IMG/VR virus record: IMGVR_UViG_3300009164_000054
Location: 26,623-90,622 of that record
DNA length: 64,000 bases
Direction: 5' to 3' (one strand)
Origin: a virus
The notes beneath the pieces were generated by a model. It was not told the DNA's origin. It was given only the letters and a program-made list of their open reading frames with translations, and made no database searches. Below are positions 33,354-42,417 of the stretch, piece by piece; the stretch's first letter is position 1, and each line of letters starts with the position of its first letter. The position numbers were made by a program, and so were the translations under genes.

Positions 33354-36300
33354 ATGAATAACTTAGCATTCCAAATATACGGAACAAAAAAAGCAGCTCC
33401 CTTTCAATCTGTCTGGAAGACAGATACTGCTGTTACAGTTAGTACAACAGAACTAGCTAATACAGCAGCAACAACACCACTGCCATCAGGGTGGAGTGGA
33501 ACTAATCTGTTGACAGGTGGATACACTCACACTGCAGGAAATACAGCTGTGTTACTAGTTAATAATTTAACACCTACTGCAGGACAGAGTTATCAAATCG
33601 TATGCACACTTTCAGCAGGATCAACAGGTTCAGTTATAATAAACTTTGGAGGAGTGTCCAGTGCTTCATTAACTGCTACCACTACAACAATCCTAACTCC
33701 AATAAATGCAGCAATTAAGTTATCAATTACTCCATCAAATGACTTTGTTGGAACTGTATCGCTAAGTGTAAAACAGAGTTCGTCAGCACTTAATCAAATA
33801 CAGCTACCAATAACTCTTGCCTCTGGAAAATCAGTATGGATAGACTGGGGAGATGGTCAGTATAGCACTGCAAACAGCACTAATATTATTCCAAATAGAA
33901 TACACACGTATACAACACCAGGAGAGTATCCAGTAAGGGTATTTGGAGATGACTTCAGTTTTGGATTTGGAAGTCCAAATCAGGTTACTAATGATAGATT
34001 AAAAATAAAGTCTATATCTAGTTGGGGCAAATTAAAAATGGGGTCATCTTCTTTTTTTGGTTGTTCTAATGTAACCATGTCTGGAATAACTGATATTCCT
34101 GATTTAATTGGAGTAACTAACTTATCAAATGCATTTAATACTTGTTCTAACTTAACTACTGTTGGTAGAATGAATGAATGGAATATGAGTAGTGTTACTA
34201 ACCTACTTGGAATGTTTAGCAATTCAGGTAATTTTAATCAATGTATAGGTGGTTGGAATTTATCTAGTGTTACTACTTTTGAAGGAATGTTTTATAATTG
34301 TTTGGAATTTAACAATGGAGATAACAGCACACCATTAAATAATTGGATATTAAATACAACATCATCAGTGTCATTAAACTATCCATTTATTAATTGTAGA
34401 AAATTCAATAGATACATAGGTGATTGGAATACATCTAAAGTGAATATAATGGCAGACATGTTTCAAGGAGCTACAGTATTCAATAATGGATTTGCTGCTG
34501 GTGTTGGAACAGGAAACCAATTAAATTGGGATACATCTTCTTGTACTAATATGAGTAGAATGTTTGTAAGTGCTCCTGCATTTAACTCTAATGTATCATC
34601 ATTTAATGTATCTAAAGTTACAACATTTAATCAAATGTTTACTTATTGTAATGCATTTAATAATGGATTTGCATCTGGAGATGGAGTAGGAAATCAATTA
34701 CCTTGGAATATAGGTGGTAATGTAACAGGTACAATTAGTATGGAAGGTATATTTTCTTATGCTCCTGCATTTAATTCTAACTTAGGAACAGGGACAACAC
34801 CATGGGATGTTAGTAAGGTGACAACATTTGCAAGTATGTTTAATGGAGCATCTAAGTTTAGAAATGGTGATGATACAGCTCCTATAAATAATTGGAATAT
34901 AGGAGGAAGTGTAACATCAGTTACTTTAACTAGTATGTTTGCTAGTGCATCTGTTTTCAACAGAGATATTAGTAGTTGGAATGTAAGTAAGGCGACTAGT
35001 ACTAGTGGTATGTTTTCTTTTGCTTCTGCCTTTAATCAACCTATTGGGAATTGGGAAAGAAGTACAGTAGGGAATGTATCTACAATGGGCAATATTACTA
35101 ATATGGGTAACATGTTCCAATATAGCTTAGCATTTAATCAAGATATTAATCTATGGAATGTAAATAAGGTGACATCATTTTATCAAATGTTCCAAGGGGC
35201 TAGAGATTTTAATAAAAATATTGGAGATTGGGATATAAATACTTTAGCAACATCAGTTGATATGACTGCTATGTTTTGGGTTGCCCCTAATTTCAATCAA
35301 GATATTAGTAAGTGGAACGTATCTAAAGTAACAGCATTTGTAAAAATGTTTGCTGGTGCTACTGCCTTTAATAATGGAGACAATAATCAAGAGAATCCAA
35401 TAACTTTTAGAATTGGTATAAATGGATGGAACATAAATACCGCTGCAACATCAGTTAGTATGTTTGATATGTTTAATGGTGCTTCTGCTTTTAATCGACT
35501 TATTGACTCTTGGAATGTAAGTAAGGTGACAAATATGGTAAGTATGTTTGAAAATGCTAGAGCATTTAATCAACCTCTTGCTGGATGGGAAAGAATTACA
35601 CCAGATGTTTCTAGTTTAAGTAATGTTACCACTATGAGTAAGATGTTTTATCAAGCTTTCTTATTCAATCAACCTATTGGAAATTGGAATGTGAGTAATG
35701 TGACTGATATGAGTAATATGTTTGCTGGCTTTTTTAATGTTGGTTTTACTACTTTTAACCAAGACATTAGTAACTGGAATGTTAGCAATGTTACTACTAT
35801 GGCTAGTATGTTTACATATAATAATGCATTTAATCAGGCAATAAGTGGTTGGAATGTGCCCAAAGTTAATAGTTTCGCAAGCATGTTTAATACGAGCAGA
35901 TACAACCAACCATTAAACTTGTTGAATATTGGTGGAGATTCTTCAGTAACAACAATAAATATGGCTTCTATGTTTCAGCGAAATGGTTATTTTAATCAAG
36001 ACATAAGTATGTGGAATGTACCTAAGGTGACTAATATGTCTAATATGTTTTATAATGACTCGGCACCAGTTAGCACATTCAACCAACCTATAGGTTCTTG
36101 GGATGTGAGTAATGTTACTAATATGTCTAGTATGTTTACTGGTGCTAAAGCCTTCAACCAGCCTATTGGTTCTTGGGATGTGAGTAAAGTAACTAATATG
36201 TCTTCTATGTTTTCTAACCTATTCACCAATGCTAGTTCTATGGACTTTAACCAAGACATAGGTTCATGGAATATAAGTAATGTTACTAGCTTTGCTAATT

Positions 36301-36719
36301 TTATGGCAGGAAAAACACCAGCTACATTCTCATCAACTAACCTAGATGCTATATATAATGGATGGAGTGCATTACCAAGTGTTAAACCAAATATATCAAT
36401 AAGTTTTGGATCTGCTAAGTATTCACAAGTTGGTAAACCAGGGAAAGATACATTATTAACAAGTCCGAATAATTGGACAATAGCAGATGGTTTATTAACA
36501 GTTTCTGGTACATCAAATAACGGAGGACTAATTAGAGTGACAACAACTGCTGCTCATGGATTTACAACAGGAAATTCAGTTTATATATATGGAGTTAATG
36601 GAACAACAAATGCAAATGGAACATGGACAGTTACAGTAGTAAACACTACAGTAATAGAACTTCAAGGAAGTGCATACAACGCAGCATGGACTAGTGGTGG
36701 AAATGTAATATTAGGATAA
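33354..36719 (+). CDS. BspA-type (DUF285) repeat receptor-binding protein, 1121 aa
   Basis: N-terminal domain to about residue 150, then a PKD-like module with DWGDGQYS and RIHTYTTPGEYPVRVFGDD near residues 162-200. About twenty repeats of the DUF285/BspA type follow, each near FNxxIGxWDVSxVTxMxxMF. A C-terminal strand module contains AAHGFTTGNSVYIYGVNGTTNANG. Such repeats are found in surface proteins of Bacteroidota and mycoplasmas. In a virion they would make a long curved fibre that contacts a surface ligand. Repeats in the last third are nearly identical in DNA. Confidence 0.85.
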   Translation: MNNLAFQIYGTKKAAPFQSVWKTDTAVTVSTTELANTAATTPLPSGWSGTNLLTGGYTHTAGNTAVLLVNNLTPTAGQSYQIVCTLSAGSTGSVIINFGGVSSASLTATTTTILTPINAAIKLSITPSNDFVGTVSLSVKQSSSALNQIQLPITLASGKSVWIDWGDGQYSTANSTNIIPNRIHTYTTPGEYPVRVFGDDFSFGFGSPNQVTNDRLKIKSISSWGKLKMGSSSFFGCSNVTMSGITDIPDLIGVTNLSNAFNTCSNLTTVGRMNEWNMSSVTNLLGMFSNSGNFNQCIGGWNLSSVTTFEGMFYNCLEFNNGDNSTPLNNWILNTTSSVSLNYPFINCRKFNRYIGDWNTSKVNIMADMFQGATVFNNGFAAGVGTGNQLNWDTSSCTNMSRMFVSAPAFNSNVSSFNVSKVTTFNQMFTYCNAFNNGFASGDGVGNQLPWNIGGNVTGTISMEGIFSYAPAFNSNLGTGTTPWDVSKVTTFASMFNGASKFRNGDDTAPINNWNIGGSVTSVTLTSMFASASVFNRDISSWNVSKATSTSGMFSFASAFNQPIGNWERSTVGNVSTMGNITNMGNMFQYSLAFNQDINLWNVNKVTSFYQMFQGARDFNKNIGDWDINTLATSVDMTAMFWVAPNFNQDISKWNVSKVTAFVKMFAGATAFNNGDNNQENPITFRIGINGWNINTAATSVSMFDMFNGASAFNRLIDSWNVSKVTNMVSMFENARAFNQPLAGWERITPDVSSLSNVTTMSKMFYQAFLFNQPIGNWNVSNVTDMSNMFAGFFNVGFTTFNQDISNWNVSNVTTMASMFTYNNAFNQAISGWNVPKVNSFASMFNTSRYNQPLNLLNIGGDSSVTTINMASMFQRNGYFNQDISMWNVPKVTNMSNMFYNDSAPVSTFNQPIGSWDVSNVTNMSSMFTGAKAFNQPIGSWDVSKVTNMSSMFSNLFTNASSMDFNQDIGSWNISNVTSFANFMAGKTPATFSSTNLDAIYNGWSALPSVKPNISISFGSAKYSQVGKPGKDTLLTSPNNWTIADGLLTVSGTSNNGGLIRVTTTAAHGFTTGNSVYIYGVNGTTNANGTWTVTVVNTTVIELQGSAYNAAWTSGGNVILG
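34200..36330 (+). repeat. tandem DUF285 coding repeats
   Basis: Roughly 60-100-base units repeat in frame through this span. Units near 36080-36140 and 36150-36210 are nearly identical (both contain TTCTTGGGATGTGAGTAA), indicating recent duplication by unequal recombination. Earlier units are more divergent. Confidence 0.8.
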
Positions 36720-36737
36720 TAAATCAAATAAAATAAA

Positions 36738-37958
36738 ATGACAGTATTAATAACATTAACAACAGCAGGTGCAGACACAGGACCATTTAATCTCTATTCA
36801 GATGTTAATGGATATGCGTATGCATTTGTATTAAACGTAACCAAACAACAACTAACTGATGGTTATCCATCTGATATAGTTCCTGATGGTACAACCATAA
36901 TCAAAGTTCAATCTGTTAATAGTTTATGTAATAATTTTACATTATTAAATGTTCCACCACCACCACCAACCACTACCACTACATCTAGCACTTCTACCAG
37001 TACAAGCACTAGTACCAGCACTAGTACCAGTACTAGTACAAGCACTTCTACATCAACAAGTACCAGTACTTCTACTAGCACTAGTACATCAACATCTACA
37101 TCAACATCTACATCAACAAGCACTACTACTAGTACTACTACTGCTACACCATGTACTCTTAGTATACTTTCTACATTAACTACAGATCCTGACAATCAAG
37201 CAGGAAATAATGGAACAGCAACAATAGTATTTCAAGGAGGAACTGCACCATTTACATATACATTAAATTCTGTAGCGCAAGGAGCTGCAATTTCTCCATT
37301 AGTTATTAATGGACTATCGGCATTAACATCTTACACTGTTGAAATAATAGATTCAAATCTATGTAATGATACTACAACATTTACATTAGGAGAAAGTACA
37401 TTCTATTTTGATGCAGATTATATAATGTTAACGTATGAATTTACAGATGGTCGAGATCTTGATACAAAAACTAGAATGGCTATTCCTAATATAGGACAAA
37501 ATAGTCCAGTTGATTATTTAGGATACCTTGATCCAGATACTGTTTTTCAATGGCCACCACTTTCTGCATCTCCTATATTAGCTTTTGGTGGTGATAATCT
37601 TGGAACTGGGTTTGAATCTATTTTAATAGACATTAACGAATTTAAAATAGATTATCCATCAGCAACTAGTTTTACTGTAGATGCTAGATGTTTGTGGTTT
37701 GTACCTGATGAAATAGGAATAAATCCTGTAAATGTAGCTGCTACATTGTGGAAGGGTGGGACACCTGTACAAGATGGATGTGATGGTTTTTGTTGGACAA
37801 ATCCAACAGCAACTAATACAGGTAGTATAGATTCTGTTGGTATTGTAATTACAAGTACTGATCGGACTAGAGGTCAAAGAGCTGCAACATTAACATATAA
37901 CTTAGTAACAAAGATAGGTATATTAAATAATAATGATACAACAACACCTGTTGTTTAA
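36738..37958 (+). CDS. anchor-domain fibre protein with Ser/Thr repeat stalk, 406 aa
   Basis: Residues 1-75 (LITLTTAGADTGPFNLYSD...PDGTTIIKVQSVN.LC) are an N-terminal anchor domain shared with the next two genes and with the 49861 gene. A long stalk of Thr/Ser (TS)n follows (about residues 75-135). A strand-rich outer part starts at PCTLSILSTLT, with an Ig-like segment (NNGTATIVFQGGTAPFTYTL). It is probably a tail-attached receptor-binding protein in which a flexible stalk holds the outer domain away from the virion. Confidence 0.78.
   Translation: MTVLITLTTAGADTGPFNLYSDVNGYAYAFVLNVTKQQLTDGYPSDIVPDGTTIIKVQSVNSLCNNFTLLNVPPPPPTTTTTSSTSTSTSTSTSTSTSTSTSTSTSTSTSTSTSTSTSTSTSTSTSTSTTTSTTTATPCTLSILSTLTTDPDNQAGNNGTATIVFQGGTAPFTYTLNSVAQGAAISPLVINGLSALTSYTVEIIDSNLCNDTTTFTLGESTFYFDADYIMLTYEFTDGRDLDTKTRMAIPNIGQNSPVDYLGYLDPDTVFQWPPLSASPILAFGGDNLGTGFESILIDINEFKIDYPSATSFTVDARCLWFVPDEIGINPVNVAATLWKGGTPVQDGCDGFCWTNPTATNTGSIDSVGIVITSTDRTRGQRAATLTYNLVTKIGILNNNDTTTPVV
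36955..37150 (+). repeat. ACTAGTACCAGC-type microsatellite encoding a Thr/Ser stalk
   Basis: About 195 bases of degenerate 3- and 6-base repeats (ACTAGTACC, ACATCAACA, CTACTAGT) that encode (TS)n. Similar but shorter tracts occur at about 38205-38225, 38605-38715, 28000-28050, 29110-29180 and 49140-49200. These tracts are likely sites of length change and of recombination between fibre genes. Confidence 0.8.
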
Positions 37959-37974
37959 TATAATATAAAACCAA

Positions 37975-39309
37975 ATGAATTTACTTATAACATTAACAAG
38001 CGCAGGTCTTAATTCTGGACCATTTAATTTGTATTCAGATACTGATAATTATTTTACAGCATTTGAATCTGATGTACCTAAACAAGATTTATTAGATGGC
38101 TATATATCCACTCTAATTCCTGATGGGACAACAATAGTTAGAGTGATATCTGATAATCCTTTATGTACTAATTATGCAGATTTATCTATAGTTGTTCCTA
38201 CTACAACAACTACCACTACAATAGCAGCTACTTATTGCGTAAACTGGACAGCATCAAATGAAGGAAACATAAAAATGTCTACTCAAGGGTATATTGATTT
38301 TACAGCAATATTAGCTGGAAGAACTATAGCAACTGGACTTTCTACAGGAACAATTATTGGATATATAGTTGCTGGTGTTGGAACATTTACTTGTTCTATT
38401 CCTATGACATTTACTACATCTAAAGCAGAATGGGATACAGACACACTTCCTGCAGTTGAAGATAACGTGCTAACTTCTTTAGTATACAATGTAGAAGTGG
38501 TGTTTAATAATTCTGATGAGTATTCAATAGTTGCTGGACAAACAAATGCAGTTGTAATTCCTGGACAATTAACTTCAGAATATAATGATTGTCCTGTGCC
38601 TACAACTACTACAACATCATCAAGTAGTAGTAGTACATCAACCTCGACATCAACATCAACATCTACAAGTACAACTAGCACTAGTAGTTCAACAACAACT
38701 ACTACCACTACAGTAATACCTACTATACTTATTTGTGATCAAATATGGACTACTATAAACCTTGATGTAACCACATACAGAGATGGTACGGTTATACCTG
38801 AAGTAACTGACGCAGAGGAGTGGGGTGACTTGACAACAGGTGCTTGGTGCTATTATGAAAACAATACAGCAAATGGTCCTATATATGGTAAATTGTACAA
38901 TTGGTATGCTGTTGCAGGAATTGACGGTAGTGGAATACCAAGGAGTTTAGCTCCTGCAGGTTATCACGTACCTTCAGATGCCGAATGGACAACTTTAACC
39001 AATACTTGTTTAGGTGGTGAAGCTATTGCGGGAGGACCAATGAAGGAAACAGGATTTTCACATTGGAGTAGTCCTAATACAAACGCTACTAATAGTAGTG
39101 GTTTTACAGGTCTTCCAGGTGGATATCGTGAGGATGTTGGAGCATTAGACTTTGTAGGTATTAATGAGCTTGGTATGTGGTGGAGTTCTACAGAAGACAA
39201 TATTGGTTCAAGCTCCTTTTTCCGCTTCCTGTCTCACACCTCTGGTGTAGCATACCGCATCAGTTATCCTCAAGGTTACGGTTACTCAGTAAGATTAATA
39301 CAAGATTAA
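37975..39309 (+). CDS. anchor-domain fibre protein ending in a FISUMP (DGR-type) domain, 444 aa
   Basis: The shared anchor domain (LITLTSAGLNSGPFNLYSD, residues 3-21) leads into two Thr-rich linkers (about residues 75-85 and 213-245) around an Ig-like segment. From about residue 250 is a Fibrobacter-succinogenes-major-type (FISUMP) domain: QIWTTINLDVTTYRDG, LYNWYAVAG, GYHVPSDAEWTTL, GLPGGYRED, WWSSTED. This fold is a common target of diversity-generating retroelements. The final codons (39208-39285) are dominated by NNC/NNT and are markedly C-rich in an AT-rich genome. A receptor-binding protein with a variable tip is inferred. Confidence 0.82.
   Translation: MNLLITLTSAGLNSGPFNLYSDTDNYFTAFESDVPKQDLLDGYISTLIPDGTTIVRVISDNPLCTNYADLSIVVPTTTTTTTIAATYCVNWTASNEGNIKMSTQGYIDFTAILAGRTIATGLSTGTIIGYIVAGVGTFTCSIPMTFTTSKAEWDTDTLPAVEDNVLTSLVYNVEVVFNNSDEYSIVAGQTNAVVIPGQLTSEYNDCPVPTTTTTSSSSSSTSTSTSTSTSTSTTSTSSSTTTTTTTVIPTILICDQIWTTINLDVTTYRDGTVIPEVTDAEEWGDLTTGAWCYYENNTANGPIYGKLYNWYAVAGIDGSGIPRSLAPAGYHVPSDAEWTTLTNTCLGGEAIAGGPMKETGFSHWSSPNTNATNSSGFTGLPGGYREDVGALDFVGINELGMWWSSTEDNIGSSSFFRFLSHTSGVAYRISYPQGYGYSVRLIQD
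39208..39285 (+). other. candidate DGR variable region (VR)
   Basis: In frame, the codons run AGC TCC TTT TTC CGC TTC, then CTG TCT CAC ACC TCT, then TAC CGC ATC AGT TAT CCT. Nearly all variable positions end in C or T, as expected when AAY codons in a template repeat are adenine-mutagenised. No template repeat or reverse transcriptase is seen in the window. Confidence 0.55.
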
Positions 39310-39325
39310 TAAAAAATAAAACCAA

Positions 39326-40993
39326 ATGATAATATTTTTAACATTAACAACCGCTGGATCTGATTCAGGTCCATTCAATCTTTACTCTGACTCAGATGGA
39401 TATACAATTCCATTTGACACAGATGTATTTAAATATTCATTAGAAGCAGGATATTCAACAACTGCACCAGATGGTACACAAGTTGTCAAAGTTGTATCTA
39501 CAGGAGTTTGTATCAATTCTACATATATAACACTAGCATTGCCAGATTGTATATTAGCTGGATATCTTGAAACTGTACTTAATGCTACATCAGTTACTTT
39601 TATTACAAATGAAGATACTAATTTCACTATACAATTATTAGGAGAAGCAGGGAATCCTAATCCAGATTATATAATAACATCTTTGCCTAACACTTTACAA
39701 GGAGATATATATGATCCAGGTACAGGTTTAAAAATAACAACTGTGCCATATACATTAGTTAGTTCTGGAACAACGGTATTATTTGATCCTGCAGAACATT
39801 ATTTTGGAAATGTTGATTCATTTAATTTTCAATTATTTCAAGATTTATATTATAGTAATGTAGCTACAGTGACAGGACTAGTGTTAGCAGTTAACGATTC
39901 TCCTATATTTGATCAACTTGCACCATTGTATGATGGATTACCTGGAGGAACCTATACATACACAGGCACAGTGTCTGATCCAGATAATCCACTTCTTCCA
40001 TTAGTTGTAACTTTTGTACCAACAGTGTTGATGCCTAATTTGCCTTCAGGATGGACACTTGTTCAAACTCCTGGTACTAATCAATTCACGCTTACAGGAC
40101 CTGTTCCTTCTGGTGCAGATTATTCTATAACCTTACAAGTATCCGATGGAATCCTAGTGACCCAACAGTTAGTTACCGTTAATTCAGTATATTCTACATT
40201 GGCTAGCATGGAGTTTAAAGTTAATTATAGAGCTGCTGTAGCTCCTTCAGGAGTGGCACAGTCTCCTGAAACAACAGGTAATGGTATTACAATATCTACA
40301 TCTGCAATAAATGGTGGCCATGTTTGTAATAGAGCACAATTTAATTTAGTTGCAGGAATATATGCAGATGTAAATAGTGGTCAGTGGCAATGGTCAGACT
40401 TAGGTAAAGCAAATTTAAACAACAATGGTGTTAACCCTGTTCCTTTTAATCCTGGTGTGTCTGCTTACAATTTATTTGATAATAGAATTTCACAAGCAGC
40501 AGATCTTGCTTATGGAACTGCAGTAGACCCATCTTGGGTAAATGTTGCGGCTGGAATGGGATTAGATCCAGGAGCAGCTGGTAGACCAGTTAAAATTTAT
40601 GATGCTGGAAATCCATTAACATTTTATAATGTTTACGCTGTTAATACTGAGCCATCCTCTGCTGATAGAACAACTTATTTTAAAATATCAAATGCTATAG
40701 CTACAAGTTTAGCAACTGAATCAAATTGGGGAGGTTCTTCTAATATTAATAGAGGAGTAGTTAAATTTAAGTTAGTATCAAATAATTATACTCCTGCTGG
40801 TATACACAATCCTCACTCAGGAAATTTTGGATGGTTACAAGTGTTTAAGAGCAATAATAATTCACAAGCTTTAAATCAAGAAGAAGTTTTAGTTAATGGT
40901 GCAAGTTTTATTATGACTGGACAGGTTGGTGTTGGAAATGTAACAATAACAGTTAACATATTAACTAATCAAGTATCAGTAGCTAGTGAGTAG
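39326..40993 (+). CDS. anchor-domain fibre protein with cadherin-like modules, 555 aa
   Basis: Residues 1-75 (LTLTTAGSDSGPFNLYSDSDGY...PDGTQVVKVVSTGVC) are again the shared anchor. The middle contains Ig/cadherin-like segments (DPAEHYFGNVDSFNFQL and AVNDSPIFDQL, then GTYTYTGTVSDPDNP...YSITLQVSDGILV). The C-terminal 250 residues are a distinct beta-rich domain, perhaps the binding tip. There is no Thr stalk here. It ends a fibre operon closed by a strong terminator. Confidence 0.78.
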   Translation: MIIFLTLTTAGSDSGPFNLYSDSDGYTIPFDTDVFKYSLEAGYSTTAPDGTQVVKVVSTGVCINSTYITLALPDCILAGYLETVLNATSVTFITNEDTNFTIQLLGEAGNPNPDYIITSLPNTLQGDIYDPGTGLKITTVPYTLVSSGTTVLFDPAEHYFGNVDSFNFQLFQDLYYSNVATVTGLVLAVNDSPIFDQLAPLYDGLPGGTYTYTGTVSDPDNPLLPLVVTFVPTVLMPNLPSGWTLVQTPGTNQFTLTGPVPSGADYSITLQVSDGILVTQQLVTVNSVYSTLASMEFKVNYRAAVAPSGVAQSPETTGNGITISTSAINGGHVCNRAQFNLVAGIYADVNSGQWQWSDLGKANLNNNGVNPVPFNPGVSAYNLFDNRISQAADLAYGTAVDPSWVNVAAGMGLDPGAAGRPVKIYDAGNPLTFYNVYAVNTEPSSADRTTYFKISNAIATSLATESNWGGSSNINRGVVKFKLVSNNYTPAGIHNPHSGNFGWLQVFKSNNNSQALNQEEVLVNGASFIMTGQVGVGNVTITVNILTNQVSVASE

Positions 40994-41054
40994 TTGTTGA
41001 AGTATCAATACATAATATAAAAAAAATCTGAGTTTGTTGGTTTTCTTAGATTTT

Positions 41055-41082
41055 CTCCTCAAGATATTCTTGGGGAGTTTTT
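41055..41082 (+). terminator. Rho-independent terminator of the fibre operon
   Basis: CTCCTCAAGA/TCTTGGGGAG, a 10-bp stem (two G-U) with a three-base loop, followed by TTTTT. A weaker hairpin AATCT/AGATT lies at 41026-41052 just upstream. This clearly separates fibre genes from the next transcript. Confidence 0.88.
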
Positions 41083-41131
41083 GTTTTATAACTATTTTGA
41101 TTATAAAGAATAACCTATTTGATTAAATTTA

Positions 41132-41163
41132 TTTGCATAGTAAGAAAACTATTTTTATCTTTA
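41132..41163 (+). promoter_or_regulatory. promoter for the phosphoesterase/ring-gene operon
   Basis: TTTG at 41132-41135, a 20-base spacer and TATCTTTA at 41156-41163 match the Bacteroidota TTTG / TAnnTTTG pattern except for the last base. It lies between the fibre terminator and the ATG at 41192, so it most likely drives the genes from 41192 onward. Confidence 0.62.
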
Positions 41164-41191
41164 CCCTAATTTTAAGTAAACTAAACTAAAT

Positions 41192-42415
41192 ATGACTGAG
41201 AATCAAGATTTATTATTCAGGTTAGAGGAGTTATTAAGCATGAAGAAAAGTAAAAAGTTCTATGCAGAAAGATTAGGAATAAGTGAACATGAAGTGAACG
41301 AACTTCTAAAGGAACTTAGAGAGAAAGACGAACCACATATAGAAGTAATTAAGAATTATATAGAAGAATCACGTAAGGTAAATGTTGAGAAGGGTACAAT
41401 AGAAAGCACTATCACTAGTGACTTTGATCCAAAGGATGATATTGAACTAGCAGCATTACACAAAATAAATTTAGATAAATACATCATTACCAACTACTGG
41501 TCTAAGATGTTACCAAGTGGGAAGTTTACATCTTCTATCTTTAGTAAAAGAAAACAAGCCCAAGATTACTCCCCTGAAGACTTTGCTAAGTTTTTAGAAA
41601 ACTACAAACCAAACAATATAGATGTTATTAAACCAGAACACGTTCTTATTAAAGAGCATGTAGACGTAGAAATATCTATTTCTGATTTTCATTTAGCTAA
41701 GAAACATGTAGATGGAGATAATGATCCTGCAAGTAGAGCACTAAGATATTTCAATGTAGCACAATCTTTGATACATAAGGTGAGAGCTAATTACAATATA
41801 GACACTGTTATCCTTCCTATATCGAATGATTTCTTCCACACTGATAACTATCAACACCAAACTACAAATGGTACCCCACAGGACACTATAATAGATTATG
41901 CAGATGAATATGAATTAGGCTTTGCAGTTCTTGTAGATACAATCAATATGTTGAGACAGAATGCAAATGATGTGAAGGTAGTACTTGTACAAGGTAATCA
42001 TGACAGAACTAAATCATTCTACTTAGCACATGCACTAGATGTGTATTTCAAAGACTACTTTGATGTAGATTTTGATAGAGCACATAGCATAATAAAAGGA
42101 CATGTTGTTGGTAATACATTCATAGGATGGCACCATGGTAATTGCAAACTAGATGATCTTCCTTTATTGTTTGCTACACACAAAGATTTTAGTCAAGCAT
42201 TTGGTAATGCTAATTACAGAGAGATACATACAGGTGATAAACATCACTACATGGCAAAAGAATTAAAAGGAGTGAGAATACAACAAATGCCTAGCTTGTC
42301 TGGTACAGATAGATGGCACTTAGATAATAACTTCGTACACTCAGTACGTGCAGCTCTTGCTCTAGTTTATGATAGAGAACTAGGAAAAATAGCAGAGTTT
42401 GAAACTCGAATATAA
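41192..42415 (+). CDS. calcineurin-like metallophosphoesterase, 407 aa
   Basis: N-terminal ~60 residues include an HTH-like segment (SKKFYAERLGISEHEVNELLKELREK). The phosphoesterase core starts near residue 160: ISDFHLAKK (metal-binding D and H), PISNDFFHTDNY (D and N), VVLVQGNHDRTKS (GNHD), FIGWHHGN (H-H), EIHTGDKHHYM (G-x-H-type). All five metal sites of the calcineurin/Mre11-like fold appear present. Such proteins lie before ring genes in Bacteroidota phages; the substrate (DNA ends or nucleotides) is unknown. Confidence 0.9.
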   Translation: MTENQDLLFRLEELLSMKKSKKFYAERLGISEHEVNELLKELREKDEPHIEVIKNYIEESRKVNVEKGTIESTITSDFDPKDDIELAALHKINLDKYIITNYWSKMLPSGKFTSSIFSKRKQAQDYSPEDFAKFLENYKPNNIDVIKPEHVLIKEHVDVEISISDFHLAKKHVDGDNDPASRALRYFNVAQSLIHKVRANYNIDTVILPISNDFFHTDNYQHQTTNGTPQDTIIDYADEYELGFAVLVDTINMLRQNANDVKVVLVQGNHDRTKSFYLAHALDVYFKDYFDVDFDRAHSIIKGHVVGNTFIGWHHGNCKLDDLPLLFATHKDFSQAFGNANYREIHTGDKHHYMAKELKGVRIQQMPSLSGTDRWHLDNNFVHSVRAALALVYDRELGKIAEFETRI

Positions 42416-42417
42416 TT

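Noticed and set aside
36949-37195. Open frames of Leu/Val repeats on both strands of the Thr/Ser microsatellite
   Set aside because: They are shadows of the 3- and 6-base repeats that encode the stalk; no start context and no coherent protein.
36955-38720. CRISPR-like array from short repeats
   Set aside because: Repeats are 3-12 bases, in frame and without unique spacers of constant length; they encode Thr/Ser stalks.
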